Part shown: positions 15,146 to 24,000 of the stretch, one piece after another
How the letters are laid out: each line of letters starts with the position of its first letter
How positions within the stretch are numbered: the first letter of the stretch is position 1
Origin: an uncultured Fretibacterium sp.
GTDB taxonomy: Bacteria; Synergistota; Synergistia; Synergistales; Aminobacteriaceae
Assembly: GCA_947168585.1 (NCBI GenBank)
Contig: CAMVMK010000018.1
Coordinates: 1-38,832 of the forward strand
Direction: 5' to 3'
Length of the DNA stretch: 38,832 nucleotides
Notes under the pieces: generated by a model
What the model saw: the letters and a program-made list of their open reading frames with translations, nothing else
Told to the model about the DNA's origin: nothing
Databases searched by the model: none
Made by a program: the position numbers and the translations under genes

Positions 15146-16504
15146 TTAAACCTCTTTAGCTTTCTTAATCAAATAATCCGCGATATGTTCGCCAGCTGAG
15201 CCTAAATTGACGATATTTTTTTCAATAAAATCGTTTGTTTCAGACTTTTTCGCAAGAGCCTGCTTTACAATTTCATTGATATTTTTGACTTCTTCAGGGC
15301 CTATCGATAAAGAAATTTTTTCAACAAGCGATGAACGCATTTCTTCCGGAAGATCGCTATATTCAAATGATGAAAGATTTTCGCCTTTAACTTTGAGAGA
15401 AATTACAGGTTTCTTGTAAATTACGGCATAATCAACCCGTATAGCAGATGTATCGGAGATCATTACGTCGGATTTAGCTAACGACTGTGAAGGATCGGGA
15501 TTTTCGTCCCAAGTTACATTAGAATAATTACCAAGAAGAGTTTTTATTCTGCTTAATAATTCGGGTTCTGATTTCCATGATTGCGGATGAGGACGCAAAA
15601 TTATGTCAAAATCAGGGCTTAAAGCGTCAACGATTGCTTTAACATCGTAAAACGATAAAAATCCTTTATCGCCCCACGACGGTGCAAGCAAAACTATTTT
15701 TCGTTCATGAGGCTCGCTCTCATGATAATTCTTCAGCAAAATATCCCAATACGGCAGGCCTAACGATACTAATTCTTTTTCGGGAAGATTTCGTAATTTT
15801 TCGAGATACCTTATTCGAGGCTTAACGTAGTCGCTGACAGTGCAGACACCGTCATAAAAATCTAATGAATTTTTTTTGTAGTATGCAATTCCCTCGGGAT
15901 CGTGAAAAACGTGCAGTAAAAATTTTGTTTTTGCAGGTTTTTTGATTGGATAGCCTTCAACACCGATGTTAGGCGTTGTAGACAACATAATTTTACATTC
16001 AACTCTGCTTAGTTTTGAGTCAGAAATGTACCCCCCCCCCAAGAATCGATTATGTACCAATTTACTTTTAATTTGTAAACCGGGATCTTCTGCATCCATT
16101 GTATAATAACTGAAAGACTGTCCGCGGCTAATTAAGGCTTGAACAATAGGCTCAAAAGTATTCCAATAATTTTTACCTTCAGAAAATATTACAATATCAT
16201 TGGCAGTTTCGTATTTATTTGTGCTTTTACCCATTAAACGGTAATAAATTCCTTTAAGAGCGTAAGCCGCTACGCTGACCAGAGTCAACGCAACATATAC
16301 TAAAGCATTTCCCGCGCTTGGGTCTAAATACGCTAATGCCGCACTCGGACACATTAACAACACGCAAAAAACTAAAAATAATACATCAAGTTTTATCTTA
16401 ATCACTCCCTTTATAATGCCGAAGCCGAAAGATAACAGCCCCGCAAATTTTCCGCAAAATTTTATCATTCCGTTATAAAAATCACAAATTTTTAAGACCG
16501 TCAA
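15146..16504 (-). CDS. CDP-glycerol glycerophosphotransferase family protein with G10 tract
   Basis: Up to 452 aa, with a TagB/TagF-like C-terminal domain: FLLHVFHDPEGIAYY, LGLPYWDIL, ILLRPHP, a SDVMISDTSAIRVDYAVIYKKP donor-site block and a helical tail. Family members move glycerol phosphate from CDP-glycerol to a growing polymer at the inner face of the membrane. The N-terminus has a signal-like helix, AYLDPSAGNALVYVAL (a YLDP motif seen in envelope-polymer loci) and a second membrane helix. The start is unclear: TTG at 16504 opens the frame and an ATG lies 12 codons later. A strong AAAGGGAG site, however, sits near 16407, just before the KIKLDVLFLVF helix, where no ATG, GTG or TTG is well spaced. 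Ten C at 16031-16040 encode FLGGGY, and any slip there would truncate the catalytic domain. It forms an operon with the YidC-sulfatase fusion. Confidence 0.8.
   Translation of the reverse strand: MTVLKICDFYNGMIKFCGKFAGLLSFGFGIIKGVIKIKLDVLFLVFCVLLMCPSAALAYLDPSAGNALVYVALTLVSVAAYALKGIYYRLMGKSTNKYETANDIVIFSEGKNYWNTFEPIVQALISRGQSFSYYTMDAEDPGLQIKSKLVHNRFLGGGYISDSKLSRVECKIMLSTTPNIGVEGYPIKKPAKTKFLLHVFHDPEGIAYYKKNSLDFYDGVCTVSDYVKPRIRYLEKLRNLPEKELVSLGLPYWDILLKNYHESEPHERKIVLLAPSWGDKGFLSFYDVKAIVDALSPDFDIILRPHPQSWKSEPELLSRIKTLLGNYSNVTWDENPDPSQSLAKSDVMISDTSAIRVDYAVIYKKPVISLKVKGENLSSFEYSDLPEEMRSSLVEKISLSIGPEEVKNINEIVKQALAKKSETNDFIEKNIVNLGSAGEHIADYLIKKAKEV
16031..16040 (-). repeat. G10 homopolymer in coding strand (candidate contingency tract)
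   Basis: Ten consecutive C on the plus strand, inside the glycerophosphotransferase gene. The current length keeps the frame open (Leu-Gly-Gly-Gly-Tyr). It is the longest G/C homopolymer in this AT-rich window. Confidence 0.9.
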
Positions 16505-16505
16505 G

Positions 16506-16511
16506 TATAAT
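16506..16511 (+). promoter_or_regulatory. Possible -10 box for rsmI
   Basis: TATAAT, 27 bases before the rsmI ATG, in the divergent gap. There is no TG extension and no clear -35 box. Confidence 0.4.
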
Positions 16512-16538
16512 TAAGAAAAAATAAAAGGAGAAAAAATT

Positions 16539-17339
16539 ATGCCGTTATATCTTGTCCCTACGCCTATAGGAAATCTTGAAGATATTACTCTGAGGGCTTT
16601 AAGAATTTTGAGTGAAGCTGATTTAATCGCCTGTGAAGATACGCGGACGTCCGGAATTTTGCTGCGTCATTATGAAATTAGCAAGCCTCTGACTTCGTTT
16701 CATGTTCATAACGAAAACGAAAAATTAAATTTTTTATTGGAAAAATTGCGCAATAATGAAAAAATCGCCGTGATTTCAGACGCAGGAACGCCGGGAGTTT
16801 CTGATCCTGGTTGGATTTTACTAAAACGCGCTATTGACGAAAATATTGAAATTGATGTTCTGCCCGGACCTTCTGCAGTATTGCCGGCGGTTTTAATGTC
16901 GGGATTAAATCCTCAACCTTTCGTGTTCATGGGATTTCCGCCCGAAAAGCCCGGAGAACGTGAAAAATTATTTGAAAACTTGAAAAATTTTCCGTTTACA
17001 ATTTGTTTTTATATGTCTCCGCACAAAATAGAGCGTCAAATTTCAGATATTATAAATATTTTCGGCGACAGACAAGCCGCTTTAGTCCGCGAAATTTCTA
17101 AAATTTATCAGGAAAGTATACGCGGAAATCTCTCTGAAATTCTTGAAAAATTAAAAGACGGAATAAAAGGCGAGTTAGTTTTAGTCATCGAAGGCAAAAC
17201 CCAAATTAATAATGAAGAATGGCGAGAAGAAGCTAAAAAAATTTTCGCTGACGGCCTCAGCGTCAAAGATACTGTGAACATCATCAGCGAAAAATATAAA
17301 ATTGCAAAAAATGAAATTAAAAAATTTCTACTAAATTAA
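16539..17339 (+). CDS. rsmI: 16S rRNA (cytidine1402-2'-O)-methyltransferase RsmI
   Basis: A 266-aa SAM-dependent tetrapyrrole-methylase-fold enzyme that adds the 2'-O methyl to C1402 of 16S rRNA. Motifs are LYLVPTPIGNLEDITLRAL at the N-terminus, ACEDTRTSGILLRHY, SDAGTPGVSDPG, VLPGPSAVLPAVLMSGL and YMSPHKIERQI, with the GELVLVIEGK block near the end. AAAGGAG sits eight bases before the ATG. It is transcribed alone, divergent from the envelope operon, and its stop overlaps the convergent gltX stop by four bases. Confidence 0.97.
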   Translation: MPLYLVPTPIGNLEDITLRALRILSEADLIACEDTRTSGILLRHYEISKPLTSFHVHNENEKLNFLLEKLRNNEKIAVISDAGTPGVSDPGWILLKRAIDENIEIDVLPGPSAVLPAVLMSGLNPQPFVFMGFPPEKPGEREKLFENLKNFPFTICFYMSPHKIERQISDIINIFGDRQAALVREISKIYQESIRGNLSEILEKLKDGIKGELVLVIEGKTQINNEEWREEAKKIFADGLSVKDTVNIISEKYKIAKNEIKKFLLN

Positions 17340-18670
17340 TCAAAATAAAATTTAACGCGCTTCTCACATTCGTCTTTGCCCATAAGTTCGGCAACTTCAA
17401 AAATTCCCGGGCTGACTTTCATTCCCGTCAATGCAAATCTCAAAGGCATTGCGTAATCTTTCATTTTTGCGCCTTCGTGTGAAGCTATGAAGTTACGCGC
17501 GATATTTTCAAGGGCTTCGGCTTTCCATTCAGGAGACGCGAATAACTCTTTGAAAAATTCGTTGAGTTTTTCTTTATCAAGACCTTCGGGAGTCCAGCGG
17601 GCTTTTACAGGCTCGAACGAAACGAAATAATCCGAGAACTCCGCCATTTCTTTTGCTGTACGTCCGCGTCCGGCCATTAAAGTTAAAGCGTCTTCAAGAT
17701 ATTTATCGCTGTGAGATTCAACCGGCAGACCTGCTTCGATCCAGAAAGGTTTTATCATTGAAAGTCTTACGTCAGGGGCTAAGGCTTTCAAGTGTTCCTG
17801 ATTGATGTAATTTAATTTATCGAAATCAAAAACCGCAGCTTTTTTCGTAACTCTTGAAAGTTCAAACCACTCAGCAGCCTGTGAGCGCGTGAAAATTTCT
17901 TTGTCATCGCCTGCCGACCAGCCTAAAAGAGCGAGAAAATTAAACATTGAATCAGGCATATAGCCCATATCGCGGTATTCATAAATGCTCGTAGCTCCAT
18001 GACGTTTTGAAAGTTTCTTTTTGTCGCGTCCTAAAATCATAGGAAGATGAGCGAATGTCGGAACTTCCCAGCCTAAAGCACGGTAAATTAAAATCTGTTT
18101 CGGGGTGTTCGAGATATGATCTTCGCCGCGAATAACGTGAGTCATTTTCATTAAATGATCGTCAATAACAACAGCGTAATTATAAGTCGGCATTCCGTCG
18201 CTCTTGATTATAACGATGTCTTTTAATTTATCGCTGTTTTGTTCTTTGAGGCCGTCGCTCATAACGTTAATCTGACCGTAGACAATATCATTAAATGAAA
18301 TATCCTGTCCGGGTTCGACTTTGAAAATTATTGCCTCGCCGTCTTTATAGGCTTTGCCTTCGTTAACGAGTTTATTTGCGTAATCGCGGTAAATATCTAA
18401 TCTTTCTGACTGACGATAGGGGCCGTAATCTCCGCCGATGTCAGGGCCTTCATCCCAGTCAAGCCCGAGCCATTTCATTCCGGACATAATCGTCTGTTCA
18501 TATTCTTTAGTTGAGCGGACTAAATCAGTGTCTTCAATTCTTAAAATAAATTTTCCGTTGTTATGCCGCGCCCAGAGCCAATTAAATAACGCCGTATGAC
18601 CGCCGCCGATGTGTAAAGCTCCTGTAGGACTCGGAGCAAATCTTACGCGGACATTTTTATTATCTGACAT
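17336..18670 (-). CDS. gltX: Glutamyl-tRNA synthetase
   Basis: Class I aminoacyl-tRNA synthetase that charges tRNA-Glu. It is 444 aa. The Rossmann signature is RFAPSPTGALHIGGGHTALF (HIGG form of the HIGH motif). RIEDTDLVRS, GPYRQSERLDIY, HVIRGEDHISNTPKQ and the second ATP signature KKKLSKRHGAT (KLSKR, near residue 220) follow. The C-terminal anticodon-binding half is shorter than in most GluRS, which run nearer 470-490 aa. Whether it is discriminating (Glu only) or also charges tRNA-Gln cannot be read here. AAGGAG lies upstream of the ATG. It converges with rsmI, overlapping it by four bases. Confidence 0.95.
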   Translation of the reverse strand: MSDNKNVRVRFAPSPTGALHIGGGHTALFNWLWARHNNGKFILRIEDTDLVRSTKEYEQTIMSGMKWLGLDWDEGPDIGGDYGPYRQSERLDIYRDYANKLVNEGKAYKDGEAIIFKVEPGQDISFNDIVYGQINVMSDGLKEQNSDKLKDIVIIKSDGMPTYNYAVVIDDHLMKMTHVIRGEDHISNTPKQILIYRALGWEVPTFAHLPMILGRDKKKLSKRHGATSIYEYRDMGYMPDSMFNFLALLGWSAGDDKEIFTRSQAAEWFELSRVTKKAAVFDFDKLNYINQEHLKALAPDVRLSMIKPFWIEAGLPVESHSDKYLEDALTLMAGRGRTAKEMAEFSDYFVSFEPVKARWTPEGLDKEKLNEFFKELFASPEWKAEALENIARNFIASHEGAKMKDYAMPLRFALTGMKVSPGIFEVAELMGKDECEKRVKFYFD

Positions 18671-18744
18671 TAAAAATTTTTCTCCTTAAAAATTCAATTT
18701 TAATTATTAAATCGCCGCAAAGAATTATAACGCAAGAAAAAACA

Positions 18745-18772
18745 ATGAGGAGTTAGGAATTAGGAATGAGGA
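18745..18772. repeat. Heptad repeat, purine arm only
   Basis: Four units in tandem: ATGAGGA, GTTAGGA, ATTAGGA, ATGAGGA. Confidence 0.9.
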
Positions 18773-18942
18773 ATTAAAAAATAAAAAATAATTTCAAATT
18801 TTTAATTTTGATTTTTGCGTGAGAAGCTGCAATGACGAATTAATTTTAAGATTTTTGAGTGGAAAAATGAGTGGAAAAAAATAATTTTCCCCGAATATTT
18901 TCAGAGAAATTATTTTTGAGAATTATATCATAAAAATTTTCC

Positions 18943-18951
18943 TGCTATAAT
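18943..18951 (+). promoter_or_regulatory. Extended -10 promoter of FkbM gene 1
   Basis: TGCTATAAT, a perfect TGn-extended -10 box 46 bases before the ATG. The same nine bases precede FkbM gene 2 and the phosphomutase gene. The stretch from here to the ribosome site is almost identical before both FkbM genes. Confidence 0.65.
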
Positions 18952-18997
18952 TTTCACGTTTTCAAAAAATTTTTTATAGAAAGGACTTTTTAGCGTC

Positions 18998-19902
18998 ATG
19001 AAAAAATTTCCAAGTTTACAGCGCGCTTTTTATGGTCTTGAAACATGGAAAGAACTTGCCTTGCGTATAGCCGCTCGAATTACCAAAAACAGCAAATATC
19101 TTGAACTTTTTGCTGCTTCTCATAACGGACGGCTTGCAAAAAAATTCACAACAAAAGACTGCATAAAAATTAAAGATGTAAAATTGCCGTTACTTAATGA
19201 TAAAGATTATGAATCAGGTCTTTGGGGTTCGGCTTTTTATGATACTTTCGCAGCATATTACTTTTACGATGACCGTTACGATGAAAAAATTTTCAAAATA
19301 CTCAACGATATTCTTGGCGAAGGTCCTTACGGCTGTGTAAACGATAAAGTCAACGTGCAAGTGAATTCAGGTGATGTTGTAATCGACGCAGGCAGCTGGA
19401 TAGGCGACTTTGCGGCTTATTCTGCTTCAAGGGGGGGGTAACTTTTGCTTTTGAACCTTCAGAACGAAATTTCAAATATCTTCAGCAGACAGCACAATTA
19501 AACCCTAATATCTACCCAATTAAAAAAGGTCTTTCCGACAAAACTGCAACTCAAAAAATTTTTCTGCGGAATGACGGCGGTAACAGCGCAGACTCATTAA
19601 TGGATAAAAGTAACGAAGAAAATTTTGACGAGGCTTCTTATCTCGTTGAGACTATAACTCTTGATGATTTTGTAAAAGAAAAAAATCTTGAGCGTGTTGA
19701 CTTCATTAAATCCGACATTGAAGGCTTTGAAAGAAATATGCTGCAGGGAGCGCAGGAAACTTTGAAAAATTTTGCTCCTAAATTAGCTCTTTGCACTTAT
19801 CATTTGCCGGACGATCCTGAAGTAATGACCGATTTAATTATGCAGGCCAACCCGAATTATAAAATCGTTTACGGAAGAAAAAAACTTTTTGCTTCTGTTT
19901 AA
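18998..19902 (+). pseudogene. FkbM-family methyltransferase, frame broken at G8 (phase-OFF copy)
   Basis: Paralogue of the gene at 20008-20934. The frame from the ATG runs to a TAA at 19439-19441 directly after eight G, giving a 147-aa product. One extra G would give ...SRGGVTFAFEPSE and continue to the stop at 19902, for a 301-aa protein. The remainder is intact: motif VIDAGSWIGDFAAYSA, FAFEPSERNFKYL, TLDDFVKEKNLERVDFIKSD, IEGFERNMLQGAQETL. FkbM proteins are SAM-dependent O-methyltransferases, often acting on sugars. The lack of other damage argues for a reversible OFF state rather than decay. The leader and 3' half are nearly identical to those of the second copy. Confidence 0.85.
19431..19438 (+). 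repeat. G8 homopolymer, out of frame
   Basis: Eight G after CTTCAA, where the paralogue has nine. This one-base difference alone breaks the reading frame. Confidence 0.95.
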
Positions 19903-19910
19903 TTTTTAAT

Positions 19911-19953
19911 TGAGGACTGAGGAGTTAAAAATTTTTAATTTCTCATTCCTCAT
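19911..19953. repeat. Heptad repeat, two opposed arms
   Basis: Purine units TGAGGAC and TGAGGAG, spacer TTAAAAATTTTTAA, then pyrimidine units TTCTCAT and TCCTCAT. It can fold into an imperfect hairpin between the two FkbM genes, just before the second promoter. Confidence 0.85.
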
Positions 19954-19954
19954 C

Positions 19955-19963
19955 TGCTATAAT
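19955..19963 (+). promoter_or_regulatory. Extended -10 promoter of FkbM gene 2
   Basis: TGCTATAAT, directly after the heptad repeat, 44 bases before the start codon. The same box is found before FkbM gene 1. Confidence 0.65.
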
Positions 19964-20007
19964 TTTCAAGTTTTCAAAAAATTTTTTATAGAAAGGAGTT
20001 TTTAATA

Positions 20008-20934
20008 ATGAATTATAATAAAAGCTTGCCTAAAGCATTTATTCGTGCACGTTACGGCGTTGACACTTGGGGTGAATTTTTCATGCGTATTCCTCAACGT
20101 GTAGCACGTTTTATTAAAAAATGTAGCAATTATCCCAAATTTTATTCTGATTCCCATGTCCGCCGTCTCTCGAAAAAATTTACAACTAAAGACTGCATAA
20201 AAATTAAAGATGTAAGATTGCCGTTATTGGATGAAGAACACGCACAGTTACTTTGGATTGGAGTATGGGAAGATACTTTTGCATCGTATTATTATTTTGA
20301 TGACCGTTATGACGAAGAAATATTCAAGTTATGTGAAAAATTATTCGGTGAAGGTCTTTACGGCTTAGTAAATGATAAAGTCAGCGTGCAAGTAAATCCG
20401 GGCGATATTGTAATCGATGCAGGCAGCTGGATAGGCGACTTTGCGGCTTATTCTGCAATTAGGGGGGGGGTAACTTTTGCATTTGAACCGTCAGAAGGTA
20501 ATTTCAAATATCTTCAGCAGACAGCAGAATTAAACCCTAATATTTTCCCAATTAAAAAAGGTCTTTCCGACAAAACTACAACCCAAAAATTTTTCTTTAA
20601 TAATTCAGGTAACACAGGCGCAGATTCTTTAATGGATAAGAGTCAAGATAAAAACTTTGAAGCCGCTTCAGATTTAGTTGAGACTATAACTCTCGATGAT
20701 TTTGTAAAAGAAAAAAATCTTGAGCGTGTTGACTTCATTAAATCCGACATTGAAGGCTTTGAAAGAAATATGCTGCAGGGAGCACAGGAAACTTTGAAAA
20801 ATTTTGCGCCGAAATTAGCTTTATGCACTTATCATTTGCCGGACGATCCCGAAGTAATGACCGATTTAATTATGCGGGCTAACCCGAATTATGAAATTGT
20901 TTACGGAAGGAAAAAACTTTACGCTTCTGTTTAA
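20008..20934 (+). CDS. FkbM-family methyltransferase, in frame at G9 (phase-ON copy)
   Basis: A 308-aa SAM-dependent methyltransferase. The N-terminal 120 residues (KAFIRARYGVDTWGEFFMRI, then FTTKDCIKIKDVRLPLL) precede the Rossmann domain. SAM motif I is VIDAGSWIGDFAAYSA, the acidic loop FAFEPSEGNFKYL, and the FkbM block VDFIKSDIEGFERNMLQGAQ. Nine G at 20462-20470 encode RGGV just after motif I; eight or ten would stop the frame. Known relatives methylate sugar hydroxyls in glycans, glycolipids or antibiotics. A surface-glycan target is inferred from the homopolymer and from the similar tract in the glycerophosphotransferase. AAAGGAG lies upstream. It converges with the RND operon. Confidence 0.88.
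   Translation: MNYNKSLPKAFIRARYGVDTWGEFFMRIPQRVARFIKKCSNYPKFYSDSHVRRLSKKFTTKDCIKIKDVRLPLLDEEHAQLLWIGVWEDTFASYYYFDDRYDEEIFKLCEKLFGEGLYGLVNDKVSVQVNPGDIVIDAGSWIGDFAAYSAIRGGVTFAFEPSEGNFKYLQQTAELNPNIFPIKKGLSDKTTTQKFFFNNSGNTGADSLMDKSQDKNFEAASDLVETITLDDFVKEKNLERVDFIKSDIEGFERNMLQGAQETLKNFAPKLALCTYHLPDDPEVMTDLIMRANPNYEIVYGRKKLYASV
20462..20470 (+). repeat. G9 homopolymer, in frame
   Basis: Nine G at the position where the upstream paralogue has eight. The frame is open at this length. Confidence 0.95.
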
Positions 20935-20951
20935 TTTTGCTTTGGCAGGGA

Positions 20952-21001
20952 GTTAGGGGTAAAGAGTTAGGATTTTTTTACTTCCTACTTCCTAACTCCT
21001 C
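20952..21001. repeat. Heptad repeat, two opposed arms between convergent genes
   Basis: Purine units GTTAGGG, GTAAAGA and GTTAGGA, then TTTTTTTA, then CTTCCTA, CTTCCTA and ACTCCTC. On both strands a partly paired stem would be followed by or contain T runs. The last unit overlaps the stop codon of the RND pump gene (21000-21002). Confidence 0.88.
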
Positions 21002-24000
21002 ACTTGTTTTTCACGTTGTAAGCTATTGCAGTCAAAACCGGAATAACAAGCAGCGTCAAAATTGTGCTGACTGTTAAGCCTGCCATTATAGTTACTGCCA
21101 TTGAGCCGAACATTACATCCCAAATTAACGGTATCATTCCTAAAACTGTTGTCCCTGCCGACATAGCTACAGGACGCAAACGCCCTACTCCGTCTTCAAC
21201 GATTGCTTCATATTTATCACGGCCCGCCGCAAAATCCGCGCTGACTTGGTCAAGCAATACTATCGAATTTTTAGCAAGCATACCAACAAGACTTAATAAG
21301 CCGACAGTTGCCATAAAACTTACGTCCATTCCAGCAAGCCATAAACCTCCTACAACGCCGATTAAAATTAAAGGCAGTGAGATAAAAATTATAAATGTCT
21401 GTCTGAATCCGTTGAATAAAAATATCATTATCACGAACATCAGCAAAACAGCGCCCGGGAACATTACCGCCATTCCTTCAATAGATTCATCTGAAAGTTC
21501 ATGCTCTCCGCCCCATTCGAGAGAATAGCCTAACGGAATTTCTATAGCTTCAATTTTAGGCTTTATCCGCGCTAACATTTCGTCAGCGTTACGGCCTAAT
21601 TTTACTTCACTCATAGCTGTAATCATCCGGCTTCTGTCTCTGTGAATTATTATGTTGTCTTCGTAGACAGTTTCAAGATTTGAAAATACCGTGCCTAACG
21701 GAATAGCTTTATTTACCGTCGGCGACCACATAGGCAAAGAGCTCAAAAGTTCTATATTATTGCGTTCTTCGGGAGGAAAAGCCGCTTTAATTTCTAAACT
21801 TTTATCGCCGTCCCTGAAAGCCCCGATTGTTGCGCCGGTCGTTGCGAATTGCACAGCGTAATTAATTAAAGGCCGTCCAAGTCCTAAACTCTGCATCTGG
21901 TCTTTTAATATTCGGGGTCTTATAACTTCAACTCTTTCGCGCCAGTCCGTGCGGACAAATTTACTTGAGGGATCATTTTCCATAATTTTAAGAGCCTGCC
22001 CCGCTAATTTTCTTAAAATTTCAGGGTCAGAGCCGTAAAATCTCACGCCTATTTTTTCACTCATTCCGCTGCCTCTTGCGAACAATCTGCAGTAACCGTC
22101 TACTAAAGGCATTTTCTCATCGATATATTCTTGAACTTTTGATAAAGTAGGGCGAGTAAATTTTCCGTCTTCAGTCTCGACCATTAACTGAGAAAAAGCC
22201 GTGTTATTATCGGGAGGCGAGTAAGTCAGCATAAACCTCAAACCGCCGCCGCCTATAAACTGCGAAATATTTTTAACGCCCGGCAAAGTATTAATATAGT
22301 CTACGAGTTCTTGAGTTGCTTTTTCTTGGCCTTCAATCGATGTTCCCTCTTGGCTGTATAAATCTACATTAAAGTATACCGTCTCAGCGTCAGGAAAAAA
22401 TGAAGTCTTCATTGTCGTAAATAAAAACAACGAGGCCGCAAACATTGCCGCAACTACGAAGACCGTAAAAAATCTATTATGAAGACAGCCCTCAAGAATA
22501 TATCTGTAAGCCCGGAATAAAAATCCTCCGTAAGGGTCGCCCTGTTTTTTCGAGGGTTTTAACATGACTTTGCCAAGAACAGGAGCAATAATTAAAGCCG
22601 CAAACCAGCTCAAAGCCATTGAGATTGCTATAACTTGAAATAAACTCCGCAAAAATTCTCCGGCCTGCATTTTTGAAAGTCCTACGGGAGCAAAGGCCAA
22701 GACCGCTATAAAAGTTCCGCCGAGCATTGCCCATTGAGAGCCGCTGACTGATTCTGACGCAGCATCTTCTAAACTTTGACCGCGTTCAACGCCGACTAAC
22801 ATTCCTTCAGCTACAACTATACCGTTATCAACGAGTGAGCCTAACGCTATAATTAAAGCCGCGAGCGAAACTATCTGCAAAGTTATTCCCATCGAGTTCA
22901 TAATAATAAAAGTTCCGGCAACTGTGATTAATAACACAAGCCCTATTATCAAGCCCGAACGCAAGCCCATGAAAATTAATAAAACTCCCACGACTATAGC
23001 AAGACTTTCAATTAAATTTATAATAAAATCGTTCGTTGATTTTACAACTTGATCCGACTGCATATAAATTTCATTTAATTCAATTCCTACGGGTCTAAAG
23101 GCTTCGAGTTCCTTTAATCTTTTTGAAACGGCCTGACCCATTTCTACAACATTTCCGCCGGTTACTGTTGAAATTCCTATAGCGAGAGCAGGACGGTTAT
23201 TAAATTTTAATTTGAAACTTTGAGGCTCGGCATAAGCGCGTCTGACTGTTGCAATATCTTTGAGGCGCGTTAAATTTCCTCCGGCGTTGCCTATTACAAG
23301 TTCGCTGATGTCGTCAACTGATAAAATTGCTCCGGTCGGGGAAATTCTTATATATCTGTCTTCTAAAGTTATATTGCCGGTTGATGTTAAAGTGTTCTGC
23401 TGAGTTAAAGCCGCAAAAACCGACAAAGGCGAGAGACCTAACGCAGACATTCGGGAGGCTGAAAACTCAATATAAATCGCTTCAGTTTGTTCTCCTAAAA
23501 TTTTTACGCTTGCGACACCGTCAACTAAAACTAAATTTTTTTTGAGAAAATCAGCGTAATCATATAATTCTTTCATTGTGTAGCCGTCGCCGATTAAAGA
23601 ATAATACTGACCGAAAACGTCGCCGAAATCATTATTTACTAAAATCGTTGTCCCTGACGGCATATAAATTTGAGCGTCGTTGACTTTCTGTCTTAATTTA
23701 TCCCAGACTTGAGGAAGTTCCGAGCTTGTGTATTCGTCTTTAATATCTACATAAATTACAGCAAGTCCCGGAGTCGAACGCGAACGGATATGTTTAACTT
23801 CGCCCATTGCCTGCACAGCGTCTTCAATTCTTGCAGTAACTTCCTGCTCAACTTCATAAGCACTTGCGCCGGGATATACGGCACTAATAACGGCGGTTTT
23901 AATTGTAAACGCGGGGTCTTCGAGCTTTCCTATCTCGAAATAAGCAGCAACTCCGCCGATTAAAGTTAATAAGCACAAAAATAAAATTATCGTGTAGCGT

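Larger units (their letters stand above)
18671..18997. other. Divergent intergenic region between gltX and the first FkbM gene
   Basis: A 327-base gap with no credible gene. It holds the heptad repeats at 18745-18772 and a short direct repeat of GAGTGGAAAAA near 18857 and 18869. It also has an 11-bp inverted repeat (AAAAATAATTT at 18877-18887 with AAATTATTTTT at 18907-18917) and the extended -10 at 18943. Confidence 0.7.

Noticed and set aside
19600-19902. Separate 100-aa gene
   Set aside because: It is the C-terminal half of FkbM gene 1. Restoring one G in the G8 tract joins it to the N-terminal part, and no ribosome site precedes it.
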